45,194 nucleotides of DNA, from the NCBI RefSeq assembly GCF_029439455.1, contig NZ_JAQFVG010000308.1:1-45194 (forward strand). The letters are read 5' to 3'. This document shows, piece after piece, positions 7,983 to 16,261 of the stretch. This DNA is from Caballeronia sp. BR00000012568055 (GTDB lineage Bacteria; Pseudomonadota; Gammaproteobacteria; Burkholderiales; Burkholderiaceae). Both the position numbers and the translations under genes were made by a program. The notes under the pieces are model-generated. The model saw only the letters and a program-made list of their open reading frames with translations, did no database searches and was not told the DNA's origin. Numbering within the stretch: the stretch's first letter is position 1; every line of letters begins with the position of its first letter.

Positions 7983-8732
7983 TCACGGCTGAATGCGGTG
8001 TTTATAGTCGTGCAGCGTCTCTTTCACGTAGTTCCAGTACGTGTCGTCGTCGCGGCGCAGGCCCATTTCGCCGTTGCGATACGCAATCGCCAGCGCGAGA
8101 TTCGCTTCGGGATTTTCGCCGTGCGCGGCGCGTTCGAGCCAGGCGAGCGCCTTCGCGTCGTCGCCGCGTTCGCGATACACATTGGCAAGCTGAAACTGCG
8201 CTTGCGGCATGCCATGTCGCGCGGCGAGTTCGAGCCATCGCACGCCGGCGGCGGTATCGCGCGGGGCGCCGTAACCGTTGCGATAGATCGACGACAGCCA
8301 GTACGCAGCCTGTGCGCCTGCGGGCGGCGCGTGGTCATCGTCGAGCGTGGCGGGCGCGACGGGCAGCGAATGCGCCGCGCGTTCCAGCCACACGCGGCTT
8401 TGCGTCAGGTCCGTCTTTCGATCGAACAGCACGCGTCCGAGCATGTACTGCGCATCGACGTTGCCGCTGTTCGCGCTGCGTTCCAGCCAGCCGATGCCCT
8501 CGCGCGTATCGCTGTCGTCGTTGCGGGCGACCAGCACGGTGCCGAGCGCGAGTGCCGCTTCATCGTTGCCCGCCCACGATGCGGCGCGCAGCTTGGTCAT
8601 CGACGAAACAGAGCGGGTGGAAAGCGCATGCACGCGCCATTCGTCGATATCGCGCGTGGGCGTGCGTGCGGCCACGAAAGCCGCCGCAGCGAACACGCCT
8701 GCGGTGATCAGGAGAACGCGTGTGAAAATCAT
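7983..8732 (-). CDS. Sel1-repeat (tetratricopeptide-like) exported protein
   Basis: This 249-residue protein starts with a hydrophobic segment (IFTRVLLITAGVFAAAAFVAA), either a signal peptide or membrane anchor. It then has several Sel1-like repeats, seen as GIGWLERSANSGNVDAQYML, GVRWLELAARHGMPQAQFQL and ALAWLERAAHGENPEANLAL, with the usual 36-residue spacing and A-x-x-x-L pattern. Such solenoids serve as protein-binding scaffolds in the envelope. Its ATG overlaps the stop codon of the upstream cpdB-like gene (8729-8732), suggesting translational coupling and a shared role. No enzyme domain is visible. Confidence 0.85.
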   Translation of the reverse strand: MIFTRVLLITAGVFAAAAFVAARTPTRDIDEWRVHALSTRSVSSMTKLRAASWAGNDEAALALGTVLVARNDDSDTREGIGWLERSANSGNVDAQYMLGRVLFDRKTDLTQSRVWLERAAHSLPVAPATLDDDHAPPAGAQAAYWLSSIYRNGYGAPRDTAAGVRWLELAARHGMPQAQFQLANVYRERGDDAKALAWLERAAHGENPEANLALAIAYRNGEMGLRRDDDTYWNYVKETLHDYKHRIQP

Positions 8733-10774
8733 TGCGCGAGGTTGATCGAATAAACCGCGAGACCCTTGCCGGTGCCATCATCGGCCTGAATCTGCGTGAT
8801 ATTGGTGATGCCCTGCGTCTGCGCGAGCGCCGCCAGATTCGGCGCGGACTTGAACGTCACCTGACCTTGCGTGCTGACCTTGGTAAAGCGCCAGCTTCGA
8901 TCGATTCCATTCGTCACCGACGTAATCGACTTGATCTTTTTGATGTACGAGATCAGCACGTCACGATTCGCATCCGGCGATGCGTAGATCGTCTTGCTGC
9001 CGTCCAGCCCCGGAAAATTCCCGCCGCCGCTCGCACGATAATTGTTCGTCGCGACAATGAACGCCTGATCGCTGGCCACCGCCGTGCCCTTGTAGCTTAG
9101 ATTCTTGATCCTGCTCCCAACGGCCTGCGTCACATCGATCTCATACGTGAAGTCCTTCGACGTGATCATGTCGAAGTTGTAGCCCGGATAATTGCTCACC
9201 AGCGCCTGCGCCGCAGTGGAAGTCGGATCGATCCGATTGAAGCGCTGCGCCGCCGTTTCGAGCCACGCCTTCAGATCCGCGCCCGTCACCTTCACGGCAT
9301 AGACCGTGTTCGGGTACAGATACAAATCCGCCGCGTTGTTGATCGCCACATTGCCCGCCGATACATCCGTGAAGTCCGTGCCGCCGCCGAAGCCGCTCTT
9401 GAACGGCGCGCTCACGGACAGCACCGGAATGCCCGCGTATTGCGGCAGATTCGCGGCGATATAGTCCGTCACGTACTGCGCCTGCGCCTGATTGACGATC
9501 TCGATGGCCGATACATCGCCCACGTCGGCGAAGTAGCTGGTCATGCGGAAATCGGTCGAGCCGATCGGCGTCTTCACGTAATCGATGGTCGCCTGATGTT
9601 CGGCGGCGATGGCGGCAGAAACGGTCGGATCGGCGGCGACGTAGGTTTTATCGGCGTTCTGGATGGCGCGTGCTTCGACTTTCGTCGCGCTCTTGTCGAT
9701 ATTCCACGTGCCGTTCGAATACGTCAGCGACAGCGCGATCACGCCGAGGTGCTTGCCCCAGAAGTTCGCCATCACCGTCGGCACGCCGTTGACCGTGCCC
9801 TTGACCTTATCGACGCCCGGCAGATTGAACTGCGAGACCGTACTGGTCGCATCCGGAAACACCTGATGCGAGTGGCCGATCATCAATAAGTCGATGCCCG
9901 GCACCGTCGAGAGGTAATAGCTGCCGTTTTCCATCGTCGGCGAATAAGCGGAGTTGTCCAGCCCGCCGTGCGACATCGCGACGACGATCTGTGCACCTTC
10001 CGCGCGCATCTGCGGCACATACTTTTCGGCGCTTTCCTTCAGGCCCTGCGTGTACACGTTGCCTTCTAGATTGCGCTTGTCCCACGACATGATCGCGGGC
10101 GGCGTAAAGCCGATCACGCCCACTTTCACCGGCACGGTGACGGCCTTGCCATCCGGTCCCGTCGCGGTGATGTTGCGCGTGACGATGGTGTAGGGCTTGA
10201 AGATCGGCTGCGCGGTTTTCGCGCCGAGCACATTCGATAGCACCAGCGGGAACGCCGGTCCGGCGCAACTCTGCTGTTGCGCGACGGGCGGCAGATTCGG
10301 CACATCGAGCTTGTTGCCGGTGACTTGCGCGAGGAACGGCAGGCCGTAATTGAATTCGTGATTGCCGATGGTGCCCGCGTCGTACTTCAACGCGTTCATC
10401 ACCTTGTAGACGGCCAGCGTGGTCTGGCAGTTCACCGGCGAGACCAGCGCCTGATAGTCGGCCAATGCCGTGCCCTGAATGGTGTCGCCATCGTCGAGCA
10501 GCATGGTGTTGGCGAATTCCTTGCGCGCGGCGGCGATCAAGGTCGCGGTGCGCTCCAGACCGATCGACTTGTCTTCGGCGAGCTTGAAGTAGTCGTAGCT
10601 AAGAACGTTGGTGTGGATGTCGGTGGTTTCGAGCATCGCGAGCGTGGCCTTGGTGCCATCGGCGATTGCCGGCGTCGCGGGCGTGTCGTTGTTGTCGTCG
10701 TCATAGCCGCAGGCGGCAAGCAATGCCGTCGATGTCAGAACCAGCCCCAGCGCGATCCGCTCACGTTGTTTCAT
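8729..10774 (-). CDS. cpdB: CpdB-like 2',3'-cyclic-nucleotide phosphodiesterase/5'-nucleotidase lipoprotein
   Basis: This 681-residue lipoprotein has a signal peptide ending in the lipobox LAAC, so Cys22 would be lipidated. An N-terminal metallophosphatase domain follows with its metal motifs in order: TTDIHTN, LLDDGDTIQGT, GNHEFNYG, MSHGG and IGHSHQ. The ETTDIHTN form and length fit CpdB (2',3'-cyclic-nucleotide 2'-phosphodiesterase/3'-nucleotidase). The C-terminal half is the 5'-nucleotidase substrate domain (NNYRASGGG, IDRSWRF). It would salvage extracellular nucleotides for phosphate and nucleosides. The ATG at 10774 was chosen because it has GAGGACGAGGG upstream and gives the signal peptide; the longer frame to 10960 has neither. 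Anchoring as a lipoprotein differs from the soluble periplasmic enterobacterial enzyme. It is the first gene of a pair with sel1. Confidence 0.85.
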   Translation of the reverse strand: MKQRERIALGLVLTSTALLAACGYDDDNNDTPATPAIADGTKATLAMLETTDIHTNVLSYDYFKLAEDKSIGLERTATLIAAARKEFANTMLLDDGDTIQGTALADYQALVSPVNCQTTLAVYKVMNALKYDAGTIGNHEFNYGLPFLAQVTGNKLDVPNLPPVAQQQSCAGPAFPLVLSNVLGAKTAQPIFKPYTIVTRNITATGPDGKAVTVPVKVGVIGFTPPAIMSWDKRNLEGNVYTQGLKESAEKYVPQMRAEGAQIVVAMSHGGLDNSAYSPTMENGSYYLSTVPGIDLLMIGHSHQVFPDATSTVSQFNLPGVDKVKGTVNGVPTVMANFWGKHLGVIALSLTYSNGTWNIDKSATKVEARAIQNADKTYVAADPTVSAAIAAEHQATIDYVKTPIGSTDFRMTSYFADVGDVSAIEIVNQAQAQYVTDYIAANLPQYAGIPVLSVSAPFKSGFGGGTDFTDVSAGNVAINNAADLYLYPNTVYAVKVTGADLKAWLETAAQRFNRIDPTSTAAQALVSNYPGYNFDMITSKDFTYEIDVTQAVGSRIKNLSYKGTAVASDQAFIVATNNYRASGGGNFPGLDGSKTIYASPDANRDVLISYIKKIKSITSVTNGIDRSWRFTKVSTQGQVTFKSAPNLAALAQTQGITNITQIQADDGTGKGLAVYSINLAQ

Positions 10775-10917
10775 CCCTCGTCCTCTTATGTGGTCATTTA
10801 TTACGAGGAGGGAAGATACGTAAGGTTTGTGACAGTAACCCGACGCACGCCGAAAACGTTCCGTAAAGCGCGACTCGGCGAAAGCTGCCATGCAAACGTT
10901 TAGCGTTGTTTTTAAAC

Positions 10918-10931
10918 ACTTGCAGTCAAGT
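10918..10931. promoter_or_regulatory. Perfect 14-base palindrome in cpdB/DUF3034 divergent spacer
   Basis: ACTTG-CAGT-CAAGT is a perfect inverted repeat with 5-base arms and 4-base spacer, followed by another GTCAAG at 10936-10941. It lies between the divergent cpdB and DUF3034-globin operons, about 50-115 bases before the possible starts of the latter. It is a candidate operator. Its arm spacing does not match the FNR/DNR consensus TTGAT-N4-ATCAA. Confidence 0.3.
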
Positions 10932-11033
10932 TTCGTCAAGAAAGCGCCGTTTACAGGCACATGAAGAGGCGTGGCCGAAATGGTTAAGCGACGCCATCGT
11001 CCCCAAACCGATTTCCGAACCCTTTTTCCAGCA

Positions 11034-11936
11034 ATGCGATTGAAACGTCCGACCGCGAGCCTCGCCGGGATTCTTTCGGCAGCCCTCGTCTCGCTCTCGC
11101 TGTCCGCTCACGCCGATGAACCGCCCGTCGTTCCGCTTACAAGCGGCAAGCTGCTGCTGACCGGCGGCGTTTCGCAGGTCGAAGGCGCGGCGGGCGGCGG
11201 TCTCGTGCCGTGGGCCGTGATCGGCGGCTATGGCACCGCGCAGCAGGTTGGCGCGGACGTGCACGGCACCTATGTCCACACGCAGGACTTCGCGCTCGGC
11301 ACCTACGGCTTGACCGTGGGCGTGGCGAATCGCGTCGAATTTTCGCTGGCCCGCCAAACTTTCGATACGCGCGATGCAGGCGCGGCGCTCGGTCTCGGCG
11401 AGAACTTCAAATTCAATCAGGACATCTTCGGCGTGAAAGTGCGCGTGCTCGGCGATGCCGTGCTCGATCAGGACACGTGGGTGCCGCAGATTTCCGCGGG
11501 CATCCAGTTCAAGCACAACGAACAGGGCGATATCGTCAAGGCGGTCGGCGCGGTCAGCAATTCCGGCACCGATTTCTATTTGTCCGCGACCAAGCTGCTG
11601 CTCGCGCAAAGCCTCTTGCTCAACGGCACGCTGCGCTTCACGAAGGCGAACCAGTTCGGTTTGCTCGGCTTCGGCGGCGACAAATCGAATGCGTATCATC
11701 CGGAATTCGAGTCGTCGGTGGCGTATCTGCTGTCGAAAAGCGTGGCGATCGGCGCGGAATATCGGATGAAGCCGAACAATCTGGGCTTCGCGCGCGAACA
11801 GGATGCGTACGACGCGTTTGTCGCGTGGGCGCCGAACAAGCATGTTTCGCTGACGCTCGCGTATGTCGCGTTGGGCGATATCGCGACCTACAAGAATCAG
11901 CGTGGCGTGTATGCCTCGCTGCAGGCGGGATTCTGA
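11034..11936 (+). CDS. DUF3034 family exported protein
   Basis: This 300-residue protein has a clear signal peptide (MRLKRPTASLAGILSAALVS to AHADEPP), followed by alternating amphipathic strands rich in Gly and aromatic residues (FNQDIFGVKVRVLGD, VAIGAEYRMKPNNLG, YASLQAGF). The terminal Phe and strand pattern suggest an outer-membrane beta barrel. I recognise it as DUF3034, a family without known function. The start at 11034 best fits the signal peptide but has a poor Shine-Dalgarno. An ATG at 10980 with GAAGAGG upstream would add 18 residues. It heads a four-gene operon; the next gene starts 2 bases after its stop. Confidence 0.8.
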   Translation: MRLKRPTASLAGILSAALVSLSLSAHADEPPVVPLTSGKLLLTGGVSQVEGAAGGGLVPWAVIGGYGTAQQVGADVHGTYVHTQDFALGTYGLTVGVANRVEFSLARQTFDTRDAGAALGLGENFKFNQDIFGVKVRVLGDAVLDQDTWVPQISAGIQFKHNEQGDIVKAVGAVSNSGTDFYLSATKLLLAQSLLLNGTLRFTKANQFGLLGFGGDKSNAYHPEFESSVAYLLSKSVAIGAEYRMKPNNLGFAREQDAYDAFVAWAPNKHVSLTLAYVALGDIATYKNQRGVYASLQAGF

Positions 11937-11938
11937 TC

Positions 11939-12367
11939 ATGAAGATTCGATTCGCCGCTTATGCGGCGCTCGTGCTCGCGTCTTTCGCGAGCGTCAATGC
12001 GTACGCCGACGACGCGCTCTACAAACAGTTCGGCGAGAAAGAAGGCCTGACGAAGATCGTCGATGACATGTACGACAACGTCCTCGCCGATCCGCGCACC
12101 GCGCCGTATTTCGAAGACGCGCCGGTCAAGCGCATCAAGCCTTTGCTCGTCGATCAGTTCTGCGAGGCGATCGGCGGTCCGTGCACTTACACCGGCCGTT
12201 CGATGAAGCGCGCCCACGAAGGCCACGCCATCGACCGTGCCGCGTTCAATGCGCTGGTCGAAGACCTGCAACTGGCGATGGACAAGAACAACGTGCCGTT
12301 CCACGCCCAGAACAAGCTGCTCGCGAAGCTCGCGCCGCTGTATCGCGATGTGCAGGATCGTCCATGA
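11939..12367 (+). CDS. Exported group 1 truncated hemoglobin
   Basis: This 142-residue protein has a Sec signal peptide (MKIRFAAYAALVLASFASVN, cleavage likely after AYA) before a complete 2-on-2 truncated globin. Group 1 landmarks are present: the B-helix FGEKEGLTKIVDDMYDNVL with the B10 Tyr, the distal DQFCEAIGG stretch with Gln, GGPCTYTGRSM, and the proximal His in KRAHEGH. These proteins bind heme and react with O2 and NO. Most bacterial members are cytoplasmic, so export is the unusual point. The start follows the DUF3034 stop by 2 bases and the stop overlaps the next ATG (ATGA), so it is tightly coupled. A periplasmic NO/O2-binding role is inferred from family and location. Confidence 0.88.
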   Translation: MKIRFAAYAALVLASFASVNAYADDALYKQFGEKEGLTKIVDDMYDNVLADPRTAPYFEDAPVKRIKPLLVDQFCEAIGGPCTYTGRSMKRAHEGHAIDRAAFNALVEDLQLAMDKNNVPFHAQNKLLAKLAPLYRDVQDRP

Positions 12368-12981
12368 AAAACCTTATGAAGATGTCGAAACTTCTTGCTT
12401 TCGTTAGTGCGTTTGCATTCGCCGTTTCGTTCGCGCATGCGACGAGCATCAACGTGCAGGTGTTGGATCAGGCCGGCGCGCCCGTGCCCGACGCCGTCGT
12501 CTACGCGATGCCCGTGAACGGCAAGCTCCCCGCGAGCAAGCCTGCGCCAGCCATCATCGATCAGGTGAAGCGCCGTTTCGTGCCGATGGTGTCCGTCGTG
12601 CAGACCGGCGCGGCGGTCACGTTCCCGAACAAGGACAACATCGAGCACGATGTGTATTCCTTTTCGCCCGCCAAGCGCTTCGAATTGAATCTGTACCACG
12701 GCATTCCGGCCAATCCGGTCACGTTCGATAAACCCGGCCTCGTCGTGATGGGCTGCAATATTCACGACACGATGGTCGCGTACCTGCTGATCGTCGAGAC
12801 GCCGTACTTCGCGCGCACCGACGCGAACGGCACCGCGACGCTGACCGTGCCGCCAGATTCGTACAAGCTGATCGCGTGGCATTTCCGCCTGACCGATCCC
12901 AACGCGCAGCCGACGCAGAAGGTCGCTGCCAACACGGATGCAGCCACGAAATTCTCGCTGCAACTGAAGAAAGCCGAGTAA
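12364..12981 (+). CDS. Periplasmic cupredoxin-like (methylamine utilization-type) protein
   Basis: This 205-residue protein begins with a signal peptide (KLLAFVSAFAFAVSFAHATS), then an Ig-like segment (INVQVLDQAGAPVPDAVVYA) and a cupredoxin-like fold. Likely type 1 copper ligands are His in NIEHDVYSFS and the Cys, His and Met of GCNIHDTM. Proteins of this type are often labelled methylamine utilization protein, but no mau genes are here. The ATG overlaps the globin stop codon by 4 bases. A small electron carrier or copper protein working with the exported globin is the simplest reading; an alternative is a carboxypeptidase-regulatory-like structural protein whose copper site is not used. Confidence 0.82.
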   Translation: MKNLMKMSKLLAFVSAFAFAVSFAHATSINVQVLDQAGAPVPDAVVYAMPVNGKLPASKPAPAIIDQVKRRFVPMVSVVQTGAAVTFPNKDNIEHDVYSFSPAKRFELNLYHGIPANPVTFDKPGLVVMGCNIHDTMVAYLLIVETPYFARTDANGTATLTVPPDSYKLIAWHFRLTDPNAQPTQKVAANTDAATKFSLQLKKAE

Positions 12982-12985
12982 CGCC

Positions 12986-15346
12986 ATGTTTCTCCACAGC
13001 CTGCGTGCGCGCATTGCACTTGCTTTCGTCGTCTTGATGCTGATCGCGCAGGCTGCGGCGTATCTCGTCATCAATTCGGTGATCGTGAAGAACGCGCATC
13101 GCGGCGCGGAGGAACAACTCACCGTGGCCGAGCGCGTGTTCGGGCAGGTGATACGCGGCAACAGCGAACAGTTGACGCAGGCCGCCACGGTGGTCGCCGC
13201 GGACTTCGGGTTCCGCGAAGCGGTCGCGTCGCACGATGGCAAGACGGTGGCGTCGGCGCTGGAGAATCACGGCGACCGCATTCATGCCGACATCGTCATG
13301 CTCGTCGGTCTCGCCGGCAAGCTGATCGCGGACAGCGCGGGCACCGATCACGCAGGCTCGACGTTTCCGTTTCCCGCGCTGATCAAGACCGTCGCCAAAC
13401 GCGGCGATGCGTCCTCGTTCGGCATGATCGGCGGGCGTGCGTATCAGCTCGTTGCGGTGCCCGTGAAAGCGCCGATCACGATTGCTTGGGTCGTGATGGG
13501 ATTCGCCATCGACGACGCCCTCGCGCGCGAAATGAGCACCATCACGTCGCTCGATGTCTCGTTCCTCACGGTCGATGCAGGCGGCAAATGGGGCGTGCTC
13601 GCCAGTTCGCTGTCCGACTACGCACGCGCAACGCTCAAGGATCAGAATCAACTCGCGGACGAAGGCTTCGTGACGCGCCTCGTGCCGCTGCATTCGGAAG
13701 GGCGCACGGTCGCGGTGCTGCTGGAGCGCTCGCTGATCGAAGCGCTCGCGCCGTATCATCGGTTGCAGTCCACGCTGCTGATCATCACGATTCTCGGCGT
13801 GCTGGTGTCGATCATCGTGAGCGTGCTGACGGCGCGTTCGGTGACGCGGCCCATCGCGGCACTGGCGGCGTTTTCGACGCGCATCGGGCAGGGCGAATAT
13901 GCGGAGCCGCTCGAAGTCCGCCATCAGGATGAAATCGGTCAGCTCGCGCACGCATTCAATCAGATGCAGGAAGGCATTGTCGAACGCGAACGGCGCATCA
14001 CCGAACTGGCGTATATGGATCGGCTGACGGGCCTGCCGAATCGCGCGCTGTTCAACGACCGGCTGCAACAGGCGCTCGCTTCCGCCATGCGCACCAACAA
14101 GCCGCTCGCCGTGATGATGATGGACCTCGACCGTTTCAAGTACGTGAACGATACGCTCGGCCATCCGATCGGCGACATGCTGCTGTGCGAAGTGGCCAAG
14201 CGTCTGCGCGCCACGCTGCAACGCCAGACCGATACTGTCGCGCGTCTCGGCGGCGACGAATTCGCGGTGCTGCTGCCCACAGATAATATCGATGCCGCGC
14301 GTCTGCTCGCCACGCGCATGCTGCGCGCGCTGGAACAGCCGATCACCATTGAAAATCAACTGGTGGATGTGGGCGCGAGTATCGGCATCGTCACGTTCCC
14401 GGACAATGGCACGGACATGAACGTGCTGCTGCGCCGCGCGGATATCGCCATGTACGTGGCCAAGCGTTCGAACCTGGGCTTCTCGCTCTACGACGAACGT
14501 CACGATCAGAACAGCGCCGAACGTCTCTCGCTGATGAGCGAATTGCGTCAGGCCGTCGAGCACAACCAACTCACGCTCTACTACCAGCCGAAGGTCGATC
14601 TGGCGACGCATCGCGTGAAATATGTGGAAGCGCTGGTGCGCTGGGATCATCCGACGCGCGGCTTCGTCGCGCCCGATCAGTTCATTCCGTTTGCCGAGCA
14701 GACTGGCTATATCAAGACCATTTCACGCTGGGTCGCGGACAAGGCGATCGGGCAGTGCGCGGAATGGCGCGCACAAGGTTTGGACATCGAAGTATCAGTG
14801 AATGTGTCGGCGCGTGAGTTGATTCAGTCGTCGTTGCCGGAGACGTTTCAGGGCTTGCTCGAAAAGCATGGCGTGAAGCCGGCGTGGATCTGGATCGAGA
14901 TCACCGAAAGCGCGATCATGGACGACCCGAATCACGCGATCGAAACGCTGGATCGTCTGCATGCGCTGGGCATACGCTTGTCCATCGATGACTTCGGCAC
15001 CGGTTATTCGTCGCTGTCGTATCTGAAGCGCATGCCGGTGGACGAGATCAAGATCGACAAGTCCTTCGTCATGGGCATGGCTGATCATAAGGACGATGAA
15101 ACAATCGTTCGGTTAACTATCGATCTTGGCCACAACATGGGGCTGAAGGTCGTGGCCGAAGGCGTGGAAAACGAAGAAATGCTGATGCGCCTGAAAGAGC
15201 TTCAATGCGATCTGGCGCAAGGTTTCCATCTGAGCCGGCCGCTGCCGCCGGCCAGGCTCGAACTGTGGCTCAACGGCTGGAAAGCACAGAACGCCGTCGC
15301 CGAACATCAGGCGCGAGAACAGCACGTGGTCGCGCAACAAGCCTGA
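12986..15346 (+). CDS. Membrane c-di-GMP enzyme: double-Cache-like sensor, HAMP, GGDEF, EAL
   Basis: This 786-residue protein has TM helices near 8-30 and 263-285 flanking a periplasmic sensor domain of about 230 residues. A HAMP linker (ARSVTRPIAALAAFSTRIGQ) and GGDEF and EAL domains follow. The GGDEF motif is intact at 422-426, with the product-inhibition site RQTD at 413-416. The EAL domain has EAL at 548-550, DDFGTGYSS, KIDKSF, VAEGVEN and the QGFHLSRPL end, so both synthesis and hydrolysis of c-di-GMP look possible. It starts 4 bases after the cupredoxin gene and closes the DUF3034-globin-cupredoxin operon, which suggests that its periplasmic domain senses something linked to those proteins (inference). 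Confidence 0.9.
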   Translation: MFLHSLRARIALAFVVLMLIAQAAAYLVINSVIVKNAHRGAEEQLTVAERVFGQVIRGNSEQLTQAATVVAADFGFREAVASHDGKTVASALENHGDRIHADIVMLVGLAGKLIADSAGTDHAGSTFPFPALIKTVAKRGDASSFGMIGGRAYQLVAVPVKAPITIAWVVMGFAIDDALAREMSTITSLDVSFLTVDAGGKWGVLASSLSDYARATLKDQNQLADEGFVTRLVPLHSEGRTVAVLLERSLIEALAPYHRLQSTLLIITILGVLVSIIVSVLTARSVTRPIAALAAFSTRIGQGEYAEPLEVRHQDEIGQLAHAFNQMQEGIVERERRITELAYMDRLTGLPNRALFNDRLQQALASAMRTNKPLAVMMMDLDRFKYVNDTLGHPIGDMLLCEVAKRLRATLQRQTDTVARLGGDEFAVLLPTDNIDAARLLATRMLRALEQPITIENQLVDVGASIGIVTFPDNGTDMNVLLRRADIAMYVAKRSNLGFSLYDERHDQNSAERLSLMSELRQAVEHNQLTLYYQPKVDLATHRVKYVEALVRWDHPTRGFVAPDQFIPFAEQTGYIKTISRWVADKAIGQCAEWRAQGLDIEVSVNVSARELIQSSLPETFQGLLEKHGVKPAWIWIEITESAIMDDPNHAIETLDRLHALGIRLSIDDFGTGYSSLSYLKRMPVDEIKIDKSFVMGMADHKDDETIVRLTIDLGHNMGLKVVAEGVENEEMLMRLKELQCDLAQGFHLSRPLPPARLELWLNGWKAQNAVAEHQAREQHVVAQQA

Positions 15347-15540
15347 AGCTTTTCCTTCTTTCTGAACGCGCATTTCACTGCAACGTTCTGTCCCGATCTG
15401 CACCTGAAAGGTTTTCGACATCGTTCGATAGAACCGGTTCTGTCACGCCGATATCGTTCGTTCACTTTCACGACATGGGCCACAACACATAAAAAGGTCC
15501 ATGTAGACGAATGCTTCGCCGAGGCCGTTGCGAGAACACC

Positions 15541-16221
15541 ATGAACAAGAACGTCAGAGTCGCCATTCTGGACGACCATCCGCTCATATTGTGCGGACTT
15601 CGGAAGATGCTCGAAGCAGAGGGCTTCGACATCGTCGGCGCCGAATCGAGCCCGGCTGGCCTCAGGCACTTGCTGGAAGGCGCGAAGTGCGATGTCGTGA
15701 TCGCCGACTATTTCATGTCTGGCGATGAACTGGTAGGCGGCTGGCGTTTTCTCGCTGCGATCTCCAGTGACTATCCCGCGCTTCCCGTGCTGGTCTACAG
15801 CGATTCGGAAGATCCGTTCCTGCTCGGCAGTCTCGCGCAGCGCGGGGTGGCGGGAATCGTCAGCAAGCGTGAAGAGATGGGCGAAGTGATCAACGCGTTG
15901 AACGCGCTCGCCTCACGTGGCCTTTATCGATCACCTGTCACGCTCGACGCCATTCAACGATTCTCATCGCAGCCCGAATTGCGCCGCTTCGCCGGGCTCA
16001 CGCGGCGACAGATGGAAGTCGCTGGCCTCATGTTGTGCGGCCTGAATGTGCGCGACACCGCGCGATTGTTGCGCCGGCGTGTCAACACGATCAGCGCGCA
16101 GCGATCGGAAGCCTGCAAGCGGCTCGGTTTTTCGGGCGAATCGGAAATGTATCGCTTCGCCTTCGGGCATGATTTGTGGCTGGATCGAAGTGCGTGGGAA
16201 ACACGCAGCGCTGCCCACTGA
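15541..16221 (+). CDS. Response regulator, REC plus LuxR-type HTH (paralog 1)
   Basis: This 226-residue two-component response regulator has a receiver domain with the acidic pair Asp11-Asp12, the phospho-acceptor Asp56 in VIADYF and Lys109 in VSKRE. A LuxR/FixJ-type DNA-binding domain spans about 145-205 (LTRRQMEVAGLMLCGLNVRD, then NTISAQRSEACKRLGF). The recognition part TISAQ resembles RcsB (TISSQK) more than NarL. The ATG at 15541 matches the start of the receiver fold; a longer frame from 15511 adds only 10 unrelated residues. It is a close paralog of the next gene and has no kinase beside it. The 194 bases before it hold no gene I can support. Confidence 0.9.
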   Translation: MNKNVRVAILDDHPLILCGLRKMLEAEGFDIVGAESSPAGLRHLLEGAKCDVVIADYFMSGDELVGGWRFLAAISSDYPALPVLVYSDSEDPFLLGSLAQRGVAGIVSKREEMGEVINALNALASRGLYRSPVTLDAIQRFSSQPELRRFAGLTRRQMEVAGLMLCGLNVRDTARLLRRRVNTISAQRSEACKRLGFSGESEMYRFAFGHDLWLDRSAWETRSAAH

Positions 16222-16261
16222 AAGGGCGCTGCGGCATCAATTGAAAAAGGAAACAGCGGGT

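Noticed and set aside
10817..10835. CTGTCAC half-site resembling a Pho box before the cpdB-like gene (minus strand)
   Set aside because: The second direct repeat at 11-base spacing matches poorly (CTTACGT), so a PhoB site is not supported.
10963..10995. GTGGCCGAAATGGTTAAG resembles the D-arm region of a serine or leucine tRNA
   Set aside because: No acceptor stem, anticodon arm or T arm (GTTCGA) follows at the right distance; probably coincidence.
12719..14650. Long open frame (643 codons) on the minus strand opposite the GGDEF-EAL gene
   Set aside because: Its product is rich in Arg/His/Gln without any domain, as expected for the antisense of a GC-rich gene, while the plus strand has clear GGDEF and EAL motifs.
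16046..16261. Upstream extension of the second tandem response regulator
   Set aside because: The extension overlaps the first regulator gene and has no receiver features; the ATG at 16262 has a proper Shine-Dalgarno.
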